Source: Candidatus Omnitrophota bacterium
GTDB taxonomy: Bacteria > Hinthialibacterota > Hinthialibacteria > OLB16
Direction: 5' to 3'
Length of the DNA: 25,889 nt
Assembly: GCA_020632575.1 (NCBI GenBank)
Contig: JACKFH010000046.1
Coordinates: forward strand, 1 to 25,889
Shown here piece after piece: positions 14,763-23,756 of this stretch (within the stretch, counting starts at the first letter, position 1; every line of letters starts with the position of its first letter). The notes beneath the pieces are model-generated. The model saw nothing but the letters and a program-made list of their open reading frames with translations, made no database searches and was not told where the DNA came from. A program made the position numbers and the translations under genes.

Positions 14763-15701
14763 TCACGGCCTGATGTTAAGCCAGTTCATGAGGTCCACCA
14801 AGGTGATTTCCCTCATTTTGTAATCGTCAGGGAGATTTGGCGGATCGAGCCTGCCCTTCTCGACGTAGGCCCGAGCCTCCTGTTCGCCCAATGGATTGAT
14901 TTGGATTTCCGTTGTCGAGGACGTGCCGGCGAATTTGAAGGTCCATGTGTTGACATTGATCTGCGACCCTCGAACATCGTTTCCCGGATAACCCTCGCCA
15001 CCGCTCGAGTAGTCCAAACTCTCGTAGGAGAGGGTGGCTCGAGCGACTTTCACGATTTCGCGAAAACCGGATCGCGCCTCCATTTCCTTGATCGGAAAAA
15101 GGAAATCCCCCGATTCAAATTCGACATCCCACTTGTATGGACGCCCCGGCTGTTCGACAGTCGCGCCCGATCGCCCCACCGTGAACTGCGATCGGGATGG
15201 ATCCGACCAGACATTCCCCTGACTCATGAGCAGCCTCATCCCATCGTAGCCCGCCAGCAGTTGAATCGCATCCGGCGATTGAATGACACCTGCTGGGGCT
15301 CGATATACCTGCTTGAGATTCGGGAACACCACCAACAAATCTCCCTCTGGGTTGAAGTAGACCGAGTAGTTTTTGCCCGGTTCCGAGCTAGTCTGGGTGA
15401 AAAGAAATCGACCGTCATTGGAACTCAACAACCGCCCGGAGGCGATCTGAATGCCCGTGAATTTTTCGCTTCCCGGGATGTTGGTGTAGTTCAACAGATA
15501 CAGACCGACCTGGTTCCGGTTCTCGTTTCCGGCTAGCGCCGCCACTTCGAGCTCCGGGTCTTTGGAGGAGCCGACTCCGCGCACCTTTTGCATGGCGCTA
15601 TCGCACCCCGAGAAAAGAACGAGCAGTCCGACGATTAACCCAGGTGAGACCCAGTTTCTTAAAAAGGACAAGTGTCCCTCCCTCCCAATCCCCGATTTCA
15701 T
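14763..15701 (-). CDS. Lipoprotein of unknown function
   Basis: 312 residues from ATG 15701. The N-terminus carries a signal peptide ending in a lipobox (LFSGC, lipidated Cys33), so the mature protein should be membrane-anchored outside the cytoplasm. The rest is beta-rich with no recognised domain: 'LYLLNYTNIPGSEKFTGIQI', a 'GRLLSSNDGRFLFTQ' stretch and a C-terminal segment mentioning 'INPLGEQEARAYVEKG' and 'REITLVDLMNWLNI'. A TTG at 15671 preceded by a GGGAGGGAGGGA site gives a shorter, more typical lipoprotein signal (Cys23) and is about as likely a start. It precedes flbD-motA-motB on the same strand with a 71-nt gap, so a motility-associated envelope role is possible but untested. Confidence 0.72.
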   Translation of the reverse strand: MKSGIGREGHLSFLRNWVSPGLIVGLLVLFSGCDSAMQKVRGVGSSKDPELEVAALAGNENRNQVGLYLLNYTNIPGSEKFTGIQIASGRLLSSNDGRFLFTQTSSEPGKNYSVYFNPEGDLLVVFPNLKQVYRAPAGVIQSPDAIQLLAGYDGMRLLMSQGNVWSDPSRSQFTVGRSGATVEQPGRPYKWDVEFESGDFLFPIKEMEARSGFREIVKVARATLSYESLDYSSGGEGYPGNDVRGSQINVNTWTFKFAGTSSTTEIQINPLGEQEARAYVEKGRLDPPNLPDDYKMREITLVDLMNWLNIRP

Positions 15702-15819
15702 TGGAGACTTTTTCCCCTTTTAGGTCAACCGACCCGTTCTCCCCAACGATAAAAGGGAATGTAAAACATTTAAAAAGGTTCCGAAACTCCGACCGATGAA
15801 AGCCATTTTGGGTAACTAG

Positions 15820-17952
15820 ATGATTCAACTTGCGATTCAGCCGATCCTTTGGATAGTCCTCCTCAACCTTTCTCTTTGGGGAATCGGCTTTTCAGTGTTT
15901 TCCGCCGCCCTTTTTCGCCTCGATAAGGGATTTATCGGCCGGGTTGGGTTTCCCTATGCCATCGGACTGGTTGTCGTCTCGGGGCTCCTTTTTCTGCTGG
16001 CGACCCTTCATTTCTTCGTTCCTCTATCCATTTGGATAATCCTCATAGTGGGTCTTCTCCCAGTCCTCACCTTCGCCAAAAAAGGTTTTCACGCCCTATC
16101 GGCGCACCTTTTTCGCAATCCATTCGACCTGATCGCAAACTCCCTCCTCGGAGTTGTGTGTTTCCTCTTCTTCCTCGCGCTTCGACTTGTTATTCCCCCC
16201 TCGATGATGGGCCGTCTCCAATACCCCGATCCCGAGGCGCGTCTCTTTTACCTGTTCCTCATGGGGGTCGGCTTGATCCTTTTCCCCTGGGGGGCTTCTC
16301 TGTGGGGAAGACCGGCGGTGGACCGAATTCTTTCGCTCGCCGGATTGACACCCGGGCAAGAATCCTCCTGCTCGACCAAACCCAATCAGGGTTGGGGCGC
16401 CGTCATGACCGCCGTCCTTGCCCACTTCTTCCTCTTTCTATTCGTACCAAGGTTCGCGCACGACACCTTGGCCTACCATCTGGTCATCCCCAAAACAATC
16501 CTGAATTTCGGCGGGTTTGAACCCAACTCGAACCTCTTCTTCAATATGCCTCAGAACTGGGAGCTACTGTACACCCTTCCCCTATGGGGCGGCGGGCCAA
16601 CCGCGGTCAAGATCTTTTCCTTCCAACACTCAGTCCTGGTTTTGATCACATTGTTCTCCTTTGGACGGTCCCAATGGGGTTCGACCATGGGGTTTCTTCT
16701 CGCCTTTCTTTACCTAACCGGGCCCACCATTCAGGACCACCTTCAACTGGCCAAAGTCGAGAACAGCCTGTCGTTCATGGTTCTGTACACGACCCTCGCG
16801 TTTCTGAAATGGCGGGAGAACGAGGATACAAGGTGGATGATTCTATTTGGCTTGCTTGGCGGTTGGTTGATGGGCTGCAAATACACCCTGTGGGGCCTTT
16901 CGGGGGTCTTCTTCCTTGCCGCATTGGGAGTCATCCTGAAGAACCGGGGATTGAACGGCGGGGCGCGGATGGCGCTTCTTTTAGGAGCGGTTTGGACGGT
17001 CCCGGTCCTCCCCTGGCTGGTCAAAAACTTTTGGTTCACCGGCAATCCTGTCTACCCAAACCTGTTCAGCCTGTTTGGCGGGGCCAACTGGTCCGAGACT
17101 TTGGATCGTCAGCTCCGCCATCAATACTTCCAGTTTTTTTGGGAGGAGCATTCGGGACTTCTGAATCAGTTGAAAGCGGTGCTACTTTCGCCCTGGGATC
17201 TCATCGCCGCCAAACACCTCCGGGGGCGATTTTCATTCCTCGTTATCCTTGGGCTTTTCCTCGCCCCATTTTTACGAGAGTCATGGAGAGAAAGGACCGC
17301 GCCCATCCTCCTGCTCGCTCTCCTTGGATACATCATGTGGGTGCTCTTCCCCGGAAATGAATCGCGTTTCCTCGTTCCGGTGATCCCCTTAATGATCCTC
17401 GGCGCCGCACCTCTTTTCCATCGGGCTATTCGAAATCCTCGATATGGCTGGATCGTTCTACCCGCCTTACTTCTCATGGGCTTTTCGCAACTCAGATTCC
17501 CACGCACTCTCCAATTGGAGGCTTTCACACCGGAAGGTTACCAACACATCCTGGAGACCACCACGACCACCCGATATTCCTTGTGGCGGGAGGTCGAGAA
17601 GAAGGTTCCCCCCGACGGGCGTATCGCGGTTTTCTTCGAGGAGCAGGTTTACTACCTGGACCGGCCCTATTTCTACCATTGGTTTGGCGGGAACATGGAA
17701 ATCCTCCGACAAGCCAAAACCCCTGAGACTGTCGAGCAACGACTGACCGAGGATCTTGGCGTGACTCACCTATTGCTGGGGTATCGGGATTTCAACTACT
17801 ACCTCTCCTTCAACTGTCCCTCCAAAGAGGAGATGGACTGGGAGAAAGACTTGATGGAAGAGTTTTTGGACAGATATGCACAAAAGGTTCTCGAATATGA
17901 GGATTACGTTCTCTTTGCGCTAGGTCCTGCGGGAGAACGCTCAGGCTTGTAA
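15820..17952 (+). CDS. Polytopic membrane protein, probable GT-C-fold glycosyltransferase
   Basis: 710 residues. Many transmembrane helices occupy the first ~560, and a soluble tail of about 140 residues follows the last helix (LEAFTPEGYQHILE onward). The segment HDTLAYHLVIPKTI, with Asp215, Tyr219 and His220 after an early helix, matches the Asp-containing first periplasmic loop of PMT/ArnT-like GT-C enzymes, which use polyprenyl-phosphate sugars. The next stretch, 'NMPQNWELLYTLPLW', is also typical of this group. GT-C enzymes glycosylate proteins, lipids or polymers on the outer face of the membrane. The donor and acceptor are unknown. ATG 15820 follows a TAG directly; no strong ribosome site is visible. 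It ends 1 nt before folP and heads the long plus-strand run. Confidence 0.72.
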   Translation: MIQLAIQPILWIVLLNLSLWGIGFSVFSAALFRLDKGFIGRVGFPYAIGLVVVSGLLFLLATLHFFVPLSIWIILIVGLLPVLTFAKKGFHALSAHLFRNPFDLIANSLLGVVCFLFFLALRLVIPPSMMGRLQYPDPEARLFYLFLMGVGLILFPWGASLWGRPAVDRILSLAGLTPGQESSCSTKPNQGWGAVMTAVLAHFFLFLFVPRFAHDTLAYHLVIPKTILNFGGFEPNSNLFFNMPQNWELLYTLPLWGGGPTAVKIFSFQHSVLVLITLFSFGRSQWGSTMGFLLAFLYLTGPTIQDHLQLAKVENSLSFMVLYTTLAFLKWRENEDTRWMILFGLLGGWLMGCKYTLWGLSGVFFLAALGVILKNRGLNGGARMALLLGAVWTVPVLPWLVKNFWFTGNPVYPNLFSLFGGANWSETLDRQLRHQYFQFFWEEHSGLLNQLKAVLLSPWDLIAAKHLRGRFSFLVILGLFLAPFLRESWRERTAPILLLALLGYIMWVLFPGNESRFLVPVIPLMILGAAPLFHRAIRNPRYGWIVLPALLLMGFSQLRFPRTLQLEAFTPEGYQHILETTTTTRYSLWREVEKKVPPDGRIAVFFEEQVYYLDRPYFYHWFGGNMEILRQAKTPETVEQRLTEDLGVTHLLLGYRDFNYYLSFNCPSKEEMDWEKDLMEEFLDRYAQKVLEYEDYVLFALGPAGERSGL

Positions 17953-17953
17953 A

Positions 17954-18880
17954 GTGAATCTGGTTACATCCCCAAAGGAAAAAAGACAGAATCCCATCGT
18001 TATGGATAGTGTCGGGTCAACCCTAGCCCTCAATCGCCGCAACCGCTTGGAGAAACTCAGAGGTCTGCTTCAAGAGCGGAACCTGGTGATGGGTGTCTTG
18101 AATGTCACCCCGGACTCGTTCAGCGATGGCGGACAATTTCTGGAGTCCTCGGACGCTCTCGAACAGGCGCTCCGCATGGAGTCCGAGGGGGCGGATCTCC
18201 TCGATATTGGCGGGGAATCGAGCCGTCCGGGGGCGGACCCGGTCTCGGTCGAGGAGGAACTGGAGCGTATCCTTCCGGTGATTGAAGCGTTTCGATTAAG
18301 GAGCGATCTCCCGATTTCTGTCGACACCTACAAGTGCGAGGTGGCGCGGGCCTGTTTCGATGCGGGGGCCGATGTGGTCAACGACATCACCGCCGGACGC
18401 CATTCTCGAGAAATCGGTCGGTTGGTATCCGAGTCTCGCGGCGGATTGATAATGATGCACATGCGGGGTTTGCCAAAAACAATGCAGCAAGACACGGAGT
18501 ACGCGGCCATCGTCGAAGAAACAAGGGATTTCCTGAGGGAAAGCGTCTCATGGGCGGTCGAGCAGGGCCTTCCCCAGACGGATATTTGGATCGATCCGGG
18601 GATCGGATTTGGAAAATCGGCCGAGGGCAATCTCGAAGTTTTGGCGAATTTGGCGGAGTATGATACGATCGGATCTCCCTTGGTCGTGGGGATTTCTCGC
18701 AAATCCTTTATTGGGAAAATCACCGGACGGTCCTCCGAGGAACGCCTTTCAGGGACTTTGGGTCTAACGGGGGCGATCGCCTCCGATGGGGTCTTTCGGG
18801 TGCATCGAGTTCACGATGTCGGCCCGACTGTGGATTGCCTCCGCATGGTGGAGGCGCTGAACCGGAACAAACAAGTATGA
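17954..18880 (+). CDS. folP: Dihydropteroate synthase
   Basis: 308 residues forming a TIM-barrel enzyme that condenses pABA with 6-hydroxymethyl-7,8-dihydropterin diphosphate in folate synthesis. All signature segments are present: MGVLNVTPDSFSDGG (Asn50), DIGGESSRPGADPVS, SVDTYKCEVARA, GADVVNDITAGR, MMHMRGLPKTMQ, DPGIGFGKSAEGN and GISRKSFIG, with the terminal H-R-VHDV. The GTG at 17954 is taken as start because it is only 1 nt after the previous stop; ATG 18002, 16 codons in, is an alternative and still keeps the whole barrel. The stop overlaps the start of dacA by four bases (ATGA), indicating translational coupling. folP next to dacA is a recurrent arrangement. Confidence 0.95.
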   Translation: MNLVTSPKEKRQNPIVMDSVGSTLALNRRNRLEKLRGLLQERNLVMGVLNVTPDSFSDGGQFLESSDALEQALRMESEGADLLDIGGESSRPGADPVSVEEELERILPVIEAFRLRSDLPISVDTYKCEVARACFDAGADVVNDITAGRHSREIGRLVSESRGGLIMMHMRGLPKTMQQDTEYAAIVEETRDFLRESVSWAVEQGLPQTDIWIDPGIGFGKSAEGNLEVLANLAEYDTIGSPLVVGISRKSFIGKITGRSSEERLSGTLGLTGAIASDGVFRVHRVHDVGPTVDCLRMVEALNRNKQV

Positions 18881-19629
18881 TCGATTTCATCAACTACCTC
18901 AGGAACGCGCTCGATCTTCTTCTGATTACGGTCGCCATTTTCTTCCTTTTGAGATTTCTCAAAGGGAGTCGAGCGATGCATGTCCTTTATGGACTATTGA
19001 TCCTGGGTGGCGTTTATCTCCTGGGGCAGGCGCTGGAACTTCAAGCCTTCACCACAGTGGTCAAGGGCCTCGCCGAGGCGTTCCTGATCATCTCCGTCAT
19101 CATCTTCCAGCAGGAGATTCGTCGCGGTCTGGCGAGACTCGGGGTCGCGCCGCTGTTTCAACGAGTCTTTCAGGCGGATCGAGATCTGGTTCAGGATGTC
19201 GTCGGCGCCGCTTACCAACTCGCCGCCCAGCGCATCGGAGCGCTGATTGTGATCACGCGTCAAACCGGACTGAAAACCATCGCCGATCGAGGAACCAAGT
19301 TGGACGCGGTTGTCTCCTCCGAACTCATCATCTCCCTGTTCAACCCGTATTCTCCACTCCATGATGGAGCCATCATCATTACTGAAAATCGGATTCTCTC
19401 CGCCGGATGTCTTCTGCCTCTCTCCGAGCGGGAGCATCCTAAGGAATTCGGCACCCGCCATCGGGCGGGGCTCGGCATCACCGAGGAATCGGACGCTATC
19501 GCCATCATTGTCAGCGAGGAGCGAGGGAAGGTCTCCTTGGCTTATGTCGGCGAGGTGATTCGCGACATGACCAAGGAACAGATGATTCGCCAGGTCTCCG
19601 AACTCATGGCGACCCTTGTCAAAGAGTGA
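18877..19629 (+). CDS. dacA: Diadenylate cyclase CdaA/DacA (c-di-AMP synthase)
   Basis: 250 residues. Three N-terminal transmembrane helices (~8-80) anchor a cytoplasmic DisA_N diadenylate cyclase domain that makes cyclic di-AMP from two ATP. The catalytic motifs are intact: DGA at 163-165 (LHDGAIII) and RHR at 194-196 (GTRHRAGLG), with the downstream ITEESDAIAIIVSEE segment. c-di-AMP controls cell-wall metabolism, potassium and osmotic balance in known systems. The ATG at 18877 overlaps the folP stop in ATGA; the upstream CTG-like extension is not credible because it would run through folP. It is followed after 3 nt by the CdaR/YbbR gene, its usual regulatory partner. Confidence 0.95.
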   Translation: MIDFINYLRNALDLLLITVAIFFLLRFLKGSRAMHVLYGLLILGGVYLLGQALELQAFTTVVKGLAEAFLIISVIIFQQEIRRGLARLGVAPLFQRVFQADRDLVQDVVGAAYQLAAQRIGALIVITRQTGLKTIADRGTKLDAVVSSELIISLFNPYSPLHDGAIIITENRILSAGCLLPLSEREHPKEFGTRHRAGLGITEESDAIAIIVSEERGKVSLAYVGEVIRDMTKEQMIRQVSELMATLVKE

Positions 19630-19632
19630 GAA

Positions 19633-20802
19633 ATGTTTTTTAAGAGAATTTTCAACTCCATTCGCGTGGCGATCAAAGATGACTGGGGGCTTCTCCTGGT
19701 CGCCTTGGGCGTTGCCTCCATCGTGTGGTGGAACATCACCCAAAGAAGCGTCACCGAACGATGGTTTTGGAGCGTCGAGGTCAGCCTCGAGAACGGTCTC
19801 AAACCAAGTTTGGTCCTTCACCCGGACCAGGTTAAGCGCCCCAAAGTGGCTATCAAAGTCCGCGGTCCGAGAAGTTACATGGACACCCTCTCCGACAGCT
19901 CTTTCCAAATGAGTCCGGACCTGAGCTCCATCCAATCCGCGACCAAACAATCGATCCTCCTCTCCCCAGATGACTTGCGTCCCCAACCTCGTTTGGTGCA
20001 GACCATCCCGATGGATCGAATTCGCATCGTCAGTTCGGAGGATATCAAGCCTCTGCGCATCGACGTTCAAACCATCTGGAATTCTAAGATTCGGCCAATT
20101 GTCCCGAAAATTGGGAAACCCGCGCCTGGATACATTGTCTCGGCCTCGAAAGTGACTCCGGCCACCCTGACCTTGGCGGGAAGCGATCCCGAACTCGAGG
20201 CGCATCCATTCATCCAGAACAGAATCCCGCTGAGACTTCAATCCGTCCGATCGAAAACCTTCACCCACGAATGGAAACTCGAGGATTTCGCGCTTGGAGA
20301 ACTCGAGGTCCTCAACATGAAACCGAATGACACCATTCGTCTCGACCTTCAGATCGAGTCCCAGTTCGCAAGCCAGGAATTTCGTCAGGTCCCCGTGGAT
20401 GTGCTCAACGCAACCGAGGTGCTGACCGATTTCACCTACACCCCACGCACCGTGGATGTTTTCCTCCAAGGCGCCCGTGCCAGCATCCAATCGATGACCG
20501 CCGAATCGATCAAGTTGGGTTTCGAAATCCCCTCCTCGGCCTCCGAGGAGTTCAAGATCCCGTGGCAATTCCTGACCGGAGTGAACATCCCCTCCAACGT
20601 GAACATTGTTCAAGTCACCCCCGCCGAAATCCATGTCGAGAGATTGGTCCTCGGTCCGGTTCTCCCCACCGATTGGCTTCTCACCCCCATCCCCACCGAG
20701 GTCCCGCCCACAGTGCGGGAGCTCCAGAGTCAGGAACCGCCCGCCTCGAATTCCGAGCAGACGGCGCCGAACGAGGCGCCCGGAACTTCATTGGGCGAGT
20801 AG
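19633..20802 (+). CDS. cdaR: CdaR/YbbR-domain protein, probable regulator of the diadenylate cyclase
   Basis: 389 residues. One N-terminal transmembrane helix (WGLLLVALGVASIVWW) is followed by an extracytoplasmic region of YbbR-like repeats, recognisable from 'VKVRGP'-type pattern (KVAIKVRGPRSYMD), SKVTPATLTLAGSDPELE and YTPRTVDVFLQGARA. YbbR repeats are small beta domains; in Gram-positive bacteria CdaR binds CdaA and changes its activity. The C-terminus is a Pro/Glu-rich low-complexity tail. The position, 3 nt after dacA, supports the role. No glmM follows, unlike the classical dacA-cdaR-glmM order. Individual repeats are divergent, so their exact number (three or four) is uncertain. Confidence 0.85.
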   Translation: MFFKRIFNSIRVAIKDDWGLLLVALGVASIVWWNITQRSVTERWFWSVEVSLENGLKPSLVLHPDQVKRPKVAIKVRGPRSYMDTLSDSSFQMSPDLSSIQSATKQSILLSPDDLRPQPRLVQTIPMDRIRIVSSEDIKPLRIDVQTIWNSKIRPIVPKIGKPAPGYIVSASKVTPATLTLAGSDPELEAHPFIQNRIPLRLQSVRSKTFTHEWKLEDFALGELEVLNMKPNDTIRLDLQIESQFASQEFRQVPVDVLNATEVLTDFTYTPRTVDVFLQGARASIQSMTAESIKLGFEIPSSASEEFKIPWQFLTGVNIPSNVNIVQVTPAEIHVERLVLGPVLPTDWLLTPIPTEVPPTVRELQSQEPPASNSEQTAPNEAPGTSLGE

Positions 20803-20806
20803 CGCC

Positions 20807-22078
20807 ATGCCGGACTCCCCCTCGGATCCCTCGAGAAACTGGAAATCCAGGGTCAATCGGGAGTCGATTTCCGACGCCATTTACCTGACGGTCCTCTTCT
20901 TTTTGGCGGCGGGGAGAATCCATTTGGGGTGGGGGGAACGATTCGATCTCAAGATCGGCGAGAGCATCGAGAACCTCTCCGTGGTTCTCCTTCTCGCACG
21001 GTTTCTCCGGACAGATTTCGACATTGGCCTCCCCAAAAAACTTACGAAGGCGCTGATTCCTGGATTTCCCCTGATCCTCATCGGCCTGACAGTCGCCGGG
21101 ATCCTTCACCCAACTGTCGAGACCTTTGAGGACATCCTCCGGTTTTTGGGGCAATTCCTGGTGGCGCTCTTATTGGTGGAATGGATTGTCAGCGCCAGAT
21201 CCGCCAGGAACAAATGGTTTTGGGCTTTTCTACTCGGTGTGATTGCGCTGAATCTGAGGACTCCCTGGACCGAGTTGAGCGACCCCAATCTGGAGGGGCC
21301 CTTCCCGCATCGAAACATTCAGGCTGGATTCTCGATCCTCGCCGCGCCCCTCCTCCTGATGCCCCTCTTTGGCGCCCGAGAGCATCGAACGGTGGGAAAG
21401 GCGGCGCTCGGCTTGGCGGCAGTCGCGGTTCTGGTGGCGTTTATCCTGCTTTCTCACAGCCGCTCTGGAATGATTGCGCTGCTTGCCATCGGCGTCCTAG
21501 TCCTCTTCCAGATCCCCCGTTTTCTGCCATCCGGGGGGAAGGGCGCCGTTTGGGTTGTTCGAGCCTGCGCCTTTCTAGTCCTTCTTGTGGTCGTTTTCGC
21601 AATGGTCCCAAGATTCCGCCAGTTCGGCCAGGAACTGGCGGATCCCTACCGCCGGTCTCGTATCCCGATATGGGCGGCCTCGGTCGAGGCTTGGAAAGAT
21701 CCGACTGTCCTCCTCTTCGGCATCGGGATGGAGGACAGTTTCGATCGCATCTTGCTGGACACCCCACAGGGGAACCTGAACTACCGCTACCGCAAAGCCC
21801 ACTACCCCCATGGCCTCTACTTGCAGTGGGTCTATTGGGGAGGCATGACCGCTCTGCTTGGTTGGGTGGCTCTGATCGGTGGGGTGGGCCGGAGGTTAGC
21901 AGAGAGGCCTTCCCGGATCTTGCCCTTCCTCTTTGGGGCCGCTTTAGTCGGGTATTTCATTCTTGAGATTTTCGAATCGGCTCTTCGCGATCCCCGTGTC
22001 GCCGCCATGTTCTGGGTGGACATCCTTCTTCTGTTCCATTTCAGCGGGGTTGGAGCCGAGGAGATCGCGAATGAATAG
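20807..22078 (+). CDS. O-antigen ligase/Wzy-polymerase-like membrane protein (first of two)
   Basis: 423 residues from ATG 20807, 4 nt after cdaR; the frame extends upstream through cdaR but that part overlaps a real gene. About ten transmembrane helices surround a large extracytoplasmic loop, the topology of WaaL/Wzy/PglL enzymes that move undecaprenyl-linked glycans to lipid A, other chains or proteins. Characteristic segments are HRNIQAGFSILAAPLLL (168-184), SHSRSGMIAL (216-225) and HYPHGLYLQWVYWGG, where family members carry an Asn-X-Leu-Gln-X3-Glu-like motif after the large loop. RRSRIPIW resembles the R-x3-W segment. The last base pairs overlap the next gene by 8 nt. Whether it acts as ligase or polymerase cannot be told. 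Confidence 0.75.
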   Translation: MPDSPSDPSRNWKSRVNRESISDAIYLTVLFFLAAGRIHLGWGERFDLKIGESIENLSVVLLLARFLRTDFDIGLPKKLTKALIPGFPLILIGLTVAGILHPTVETFEDILRFLGQFLVALLLVEWIVSARSARNKWFWAFLLGVIALNLRTPWTELSDPNLEGPFPHRNIQAGFSILAAPLLLMPLFGAREHRTVGKAALGLAAVAVLVAFILLSHSRSGMIALLAIGVLVLFQIPRFLPSGGKGAVWVVRACAFLVLLVVVFAMVPRFRQFGQELADPYRRSRIPIWAASVEAWKDPTVLLFGIGMEDSFDRILLDTPQGNLNYRYRKAHYPHGLYLQWVYWGGMTALLGWVALIGGVGRRLAERPSRILPFLFGAALVGYFILEIFESALRDPRVAAMFWVDILLLFHFSGVGAEEIANE

Positions 22079-23741
22079 AATTCGAATCGCACTCTTTTTG
22101 CTCCCAATTCTTTGGGCCGTTTGGTTTAGTTTTCATCAGGTCCTTGGAGTGGTTTTCCTGACCATCGCCTTTCTCGCGCTTGTCCGTTACGAGGGATGGC
22201 ACGAGCACCCCACTCTCCTTTCAACCGCCGTGGGTGCTGGGCTGCTTGCCCTCCTCTATTCGCCTCCAATTCAGAACGCGGGAAGATCGGCGATCGGGGT
22301 GACCCTTCTTGTCATCGCGGGACTCGCCCTAATCGTTTGGATTACTCGGTTTGAGCAACGGGAGCATGAGCCGCTCACCTCGTGGAAACACCTCCTTCTC
22401 TATTCGACCGGCCTCATTCCGATCCTCCTGGGGGGTGTCCCCACTTTCTTGTTGATGGCGTCGTCCGCCGCCCCAAAGCCCGAGTTTCCGCCGATTCGGG
22501 GGTGGTGGACCGCAGTCGGAACCATTCTCCTATGGGTGTTCTTCGCCCTGGTCATGAGTGGCATCCGACCGCCGCGACGCATGAGGAACCAGTGGCCAAT
22601 CGCAATTGTGGTCATCCTGCTCGCATGCGTGACCGCGACCCGAGTCTTCCGAATTGAATCGATTGGGTGGGAACTCGCGCATGCCAAGGAAACGGACCTC
22701 GATTCCTGGGACCGCCTACTCTCGCGGTCCCTCGCCCTGGATTTTCCGAACCAATCGGACGATCACATCCTCGATGCGCTCGAATCCCCGGCGCTTGCCG
22801 GAAACCCCATCGAGTGGATTCATTGGGCCAAGCATCTGAGCGGGGATGCCGAAGGCGCCCTCGACACCGACTTCCTCCCGCTTCGCCTTCTCGCCTTTGG
22901 AGGGAAGCCTTTCGAAGATCGAATCGACTCCGAAACGGAATCGTTCGTGGGAATTGAAATCGATGCCGATTCTTTGACTCTATATCTCTTGACCGACAGT
23001 GGACGACTCTTTGGGATCGACGCCAATGGAGTATCCGAGAATCAGGTCGATCCCGAAGTCGGGCCATTCGTTCACTTAACCCTTGGGAGGAATCAAACGC
23101 CTGTCATGCTGGAGGCGGGAGGGAGACTCCTCTCGGCTAGCGGAGGGGCGTTCCAGGAAATCATCCCCTCTCAGTTCAGCCCAGAGTTCGCCTATATGAT
23201 GCGACTTGCCTACGATCCAACCGAAGACAACACCTGGGCGATGGACCGTTTTGGCGTCGTCTTTCGCGCCGACCCGGAGGGGCGAAAATGGATTCGCGAC
23301 GAACGGTTTTTGCCGATTGCCAAAACCCCGGATGGCCTCTACCCCACAGCCCAGGATATTGCTGTGGACTCACGGGGCAACCTGGGTTTTCTCAACTGCT
23401 ACGGTGAGGTCTGGTCCTCCTCCCTCGAATCCACTGAGATTTATGGTCCTGAAAGAGGCTCTCATTTCTTTCCTGATTTCCCGGTCAGCCAGTCCTTGGG
23501 CGCCAATGAGAAGAGTTGGGAGATCGTTGATCGATACGGCGGCTTCTATCATGAGCCCTATCCTTCCGCCAAAGAGGAATTGGCGCTCCGCGACTCGTTC
23601 CTCTTTCCACGCAGCCTCCCAAGAAGAGATCCCGAGGTGGTTGACCATGTCTATCTCCCCGAACACCGGTGGCTCTACCTGTTGACAAAGTCGGGAAGAA
23701 TCCTGACAAACAAGAAATGGCAATCCTACTGGGCGCGATAA
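22071..23741 (+). CDS. Seven-TM protein with C-terminal six-repeat propeller-like domain, function unknown
   Basis: 556 residues. Seven hydrophobic segments occupy ~1-200: two in 5-40, then one each around 55-75, 78-100, 115-135, 145-165 and 170-190. The remainder is soluble. From about residue 300 to the end there are six related segments, each a hydrophobic strand, a turn and a Gly, such as LYLLTDSGRLFGID, WAMDRFGVVFRAD, WEIVDRYGGFY and LYLLTKSGRILT. This suggests a propeller-type beta domain. With an odd number of helices and N-terminus inside, the domain would lie outside the membrane. GAGGAG 7 nt before ATG 22071 decides the start, which overlaps the upstream ligase-like gene by 8 nt. 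I do not recognise the family. It sits between two ligase-like genes, so a role in glycan assembly or sensing is inferred. Confidence 0.75.
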   Translation: MNRIRIALFLLPILWAVWFSFHQVLGVVFLTIAFLALVRYEGWHEHPTLLSTAVGAGLLALLYSPPIQNAGRSAIGVTLLVIAGLALIVWITRFEQREHEPLTSWKHLLLYSTGLIPILLGGVPTFLLMASSAAPKPEFPPIRGWWTAVGTILLWVFFALVMSGIRPPRRMRNQWPIAIVVILLACVTATRVFRIESIGWELAHAKETDLDSWDRLLSRSLALDFPNQSDDHILDALESPALAGNPIEWIHWAKHLSGDAEGALDTDFLPLRLLAFGGKPFEDRIDSETESFVGIEIDADSLTLYLLTDSGRLFGIDANGVSENQVDPEVGPFVHLTLGRNQTPVMLEAGGRLLSASGGAFQEIIPSQFSPEFAYMMRLAYDPTEDNTWAMDRFGVVFRADPEGRKWIRDERFLPIAKTPDGLYPTAQDIAVDSRGNLGFLNCYGEVWSSSLESTEIYGPERGSHFFPDFPVSQSLGANEKSWEIVDRYGGFYHEPYPSAKEELALRDSFLFPRSLPRRDPEVVDHVYLPEHRWLYLLTKSGRILTNKKWQSYWAR

Positions 23742-23756
23742 GGAATTTCGGTTGCG

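Noticed and set aside
15702..15819. Divergent promoters between the lipoprotein and GT-C genes
   Set aside because: The gap must hold promoters for both directions, but I found no box pair close enough to consensus to report; only AT-rich stretches such as ATTTAAAAAGG are visible.
18994..20634. Long minus-strand open frame (about 546 codons)
   Set aside because: It lies opposite dacA and cdaR, which have clear family motifs, and its translation is charged and low in hydrophobic structure, as expected of an antisense shadow.
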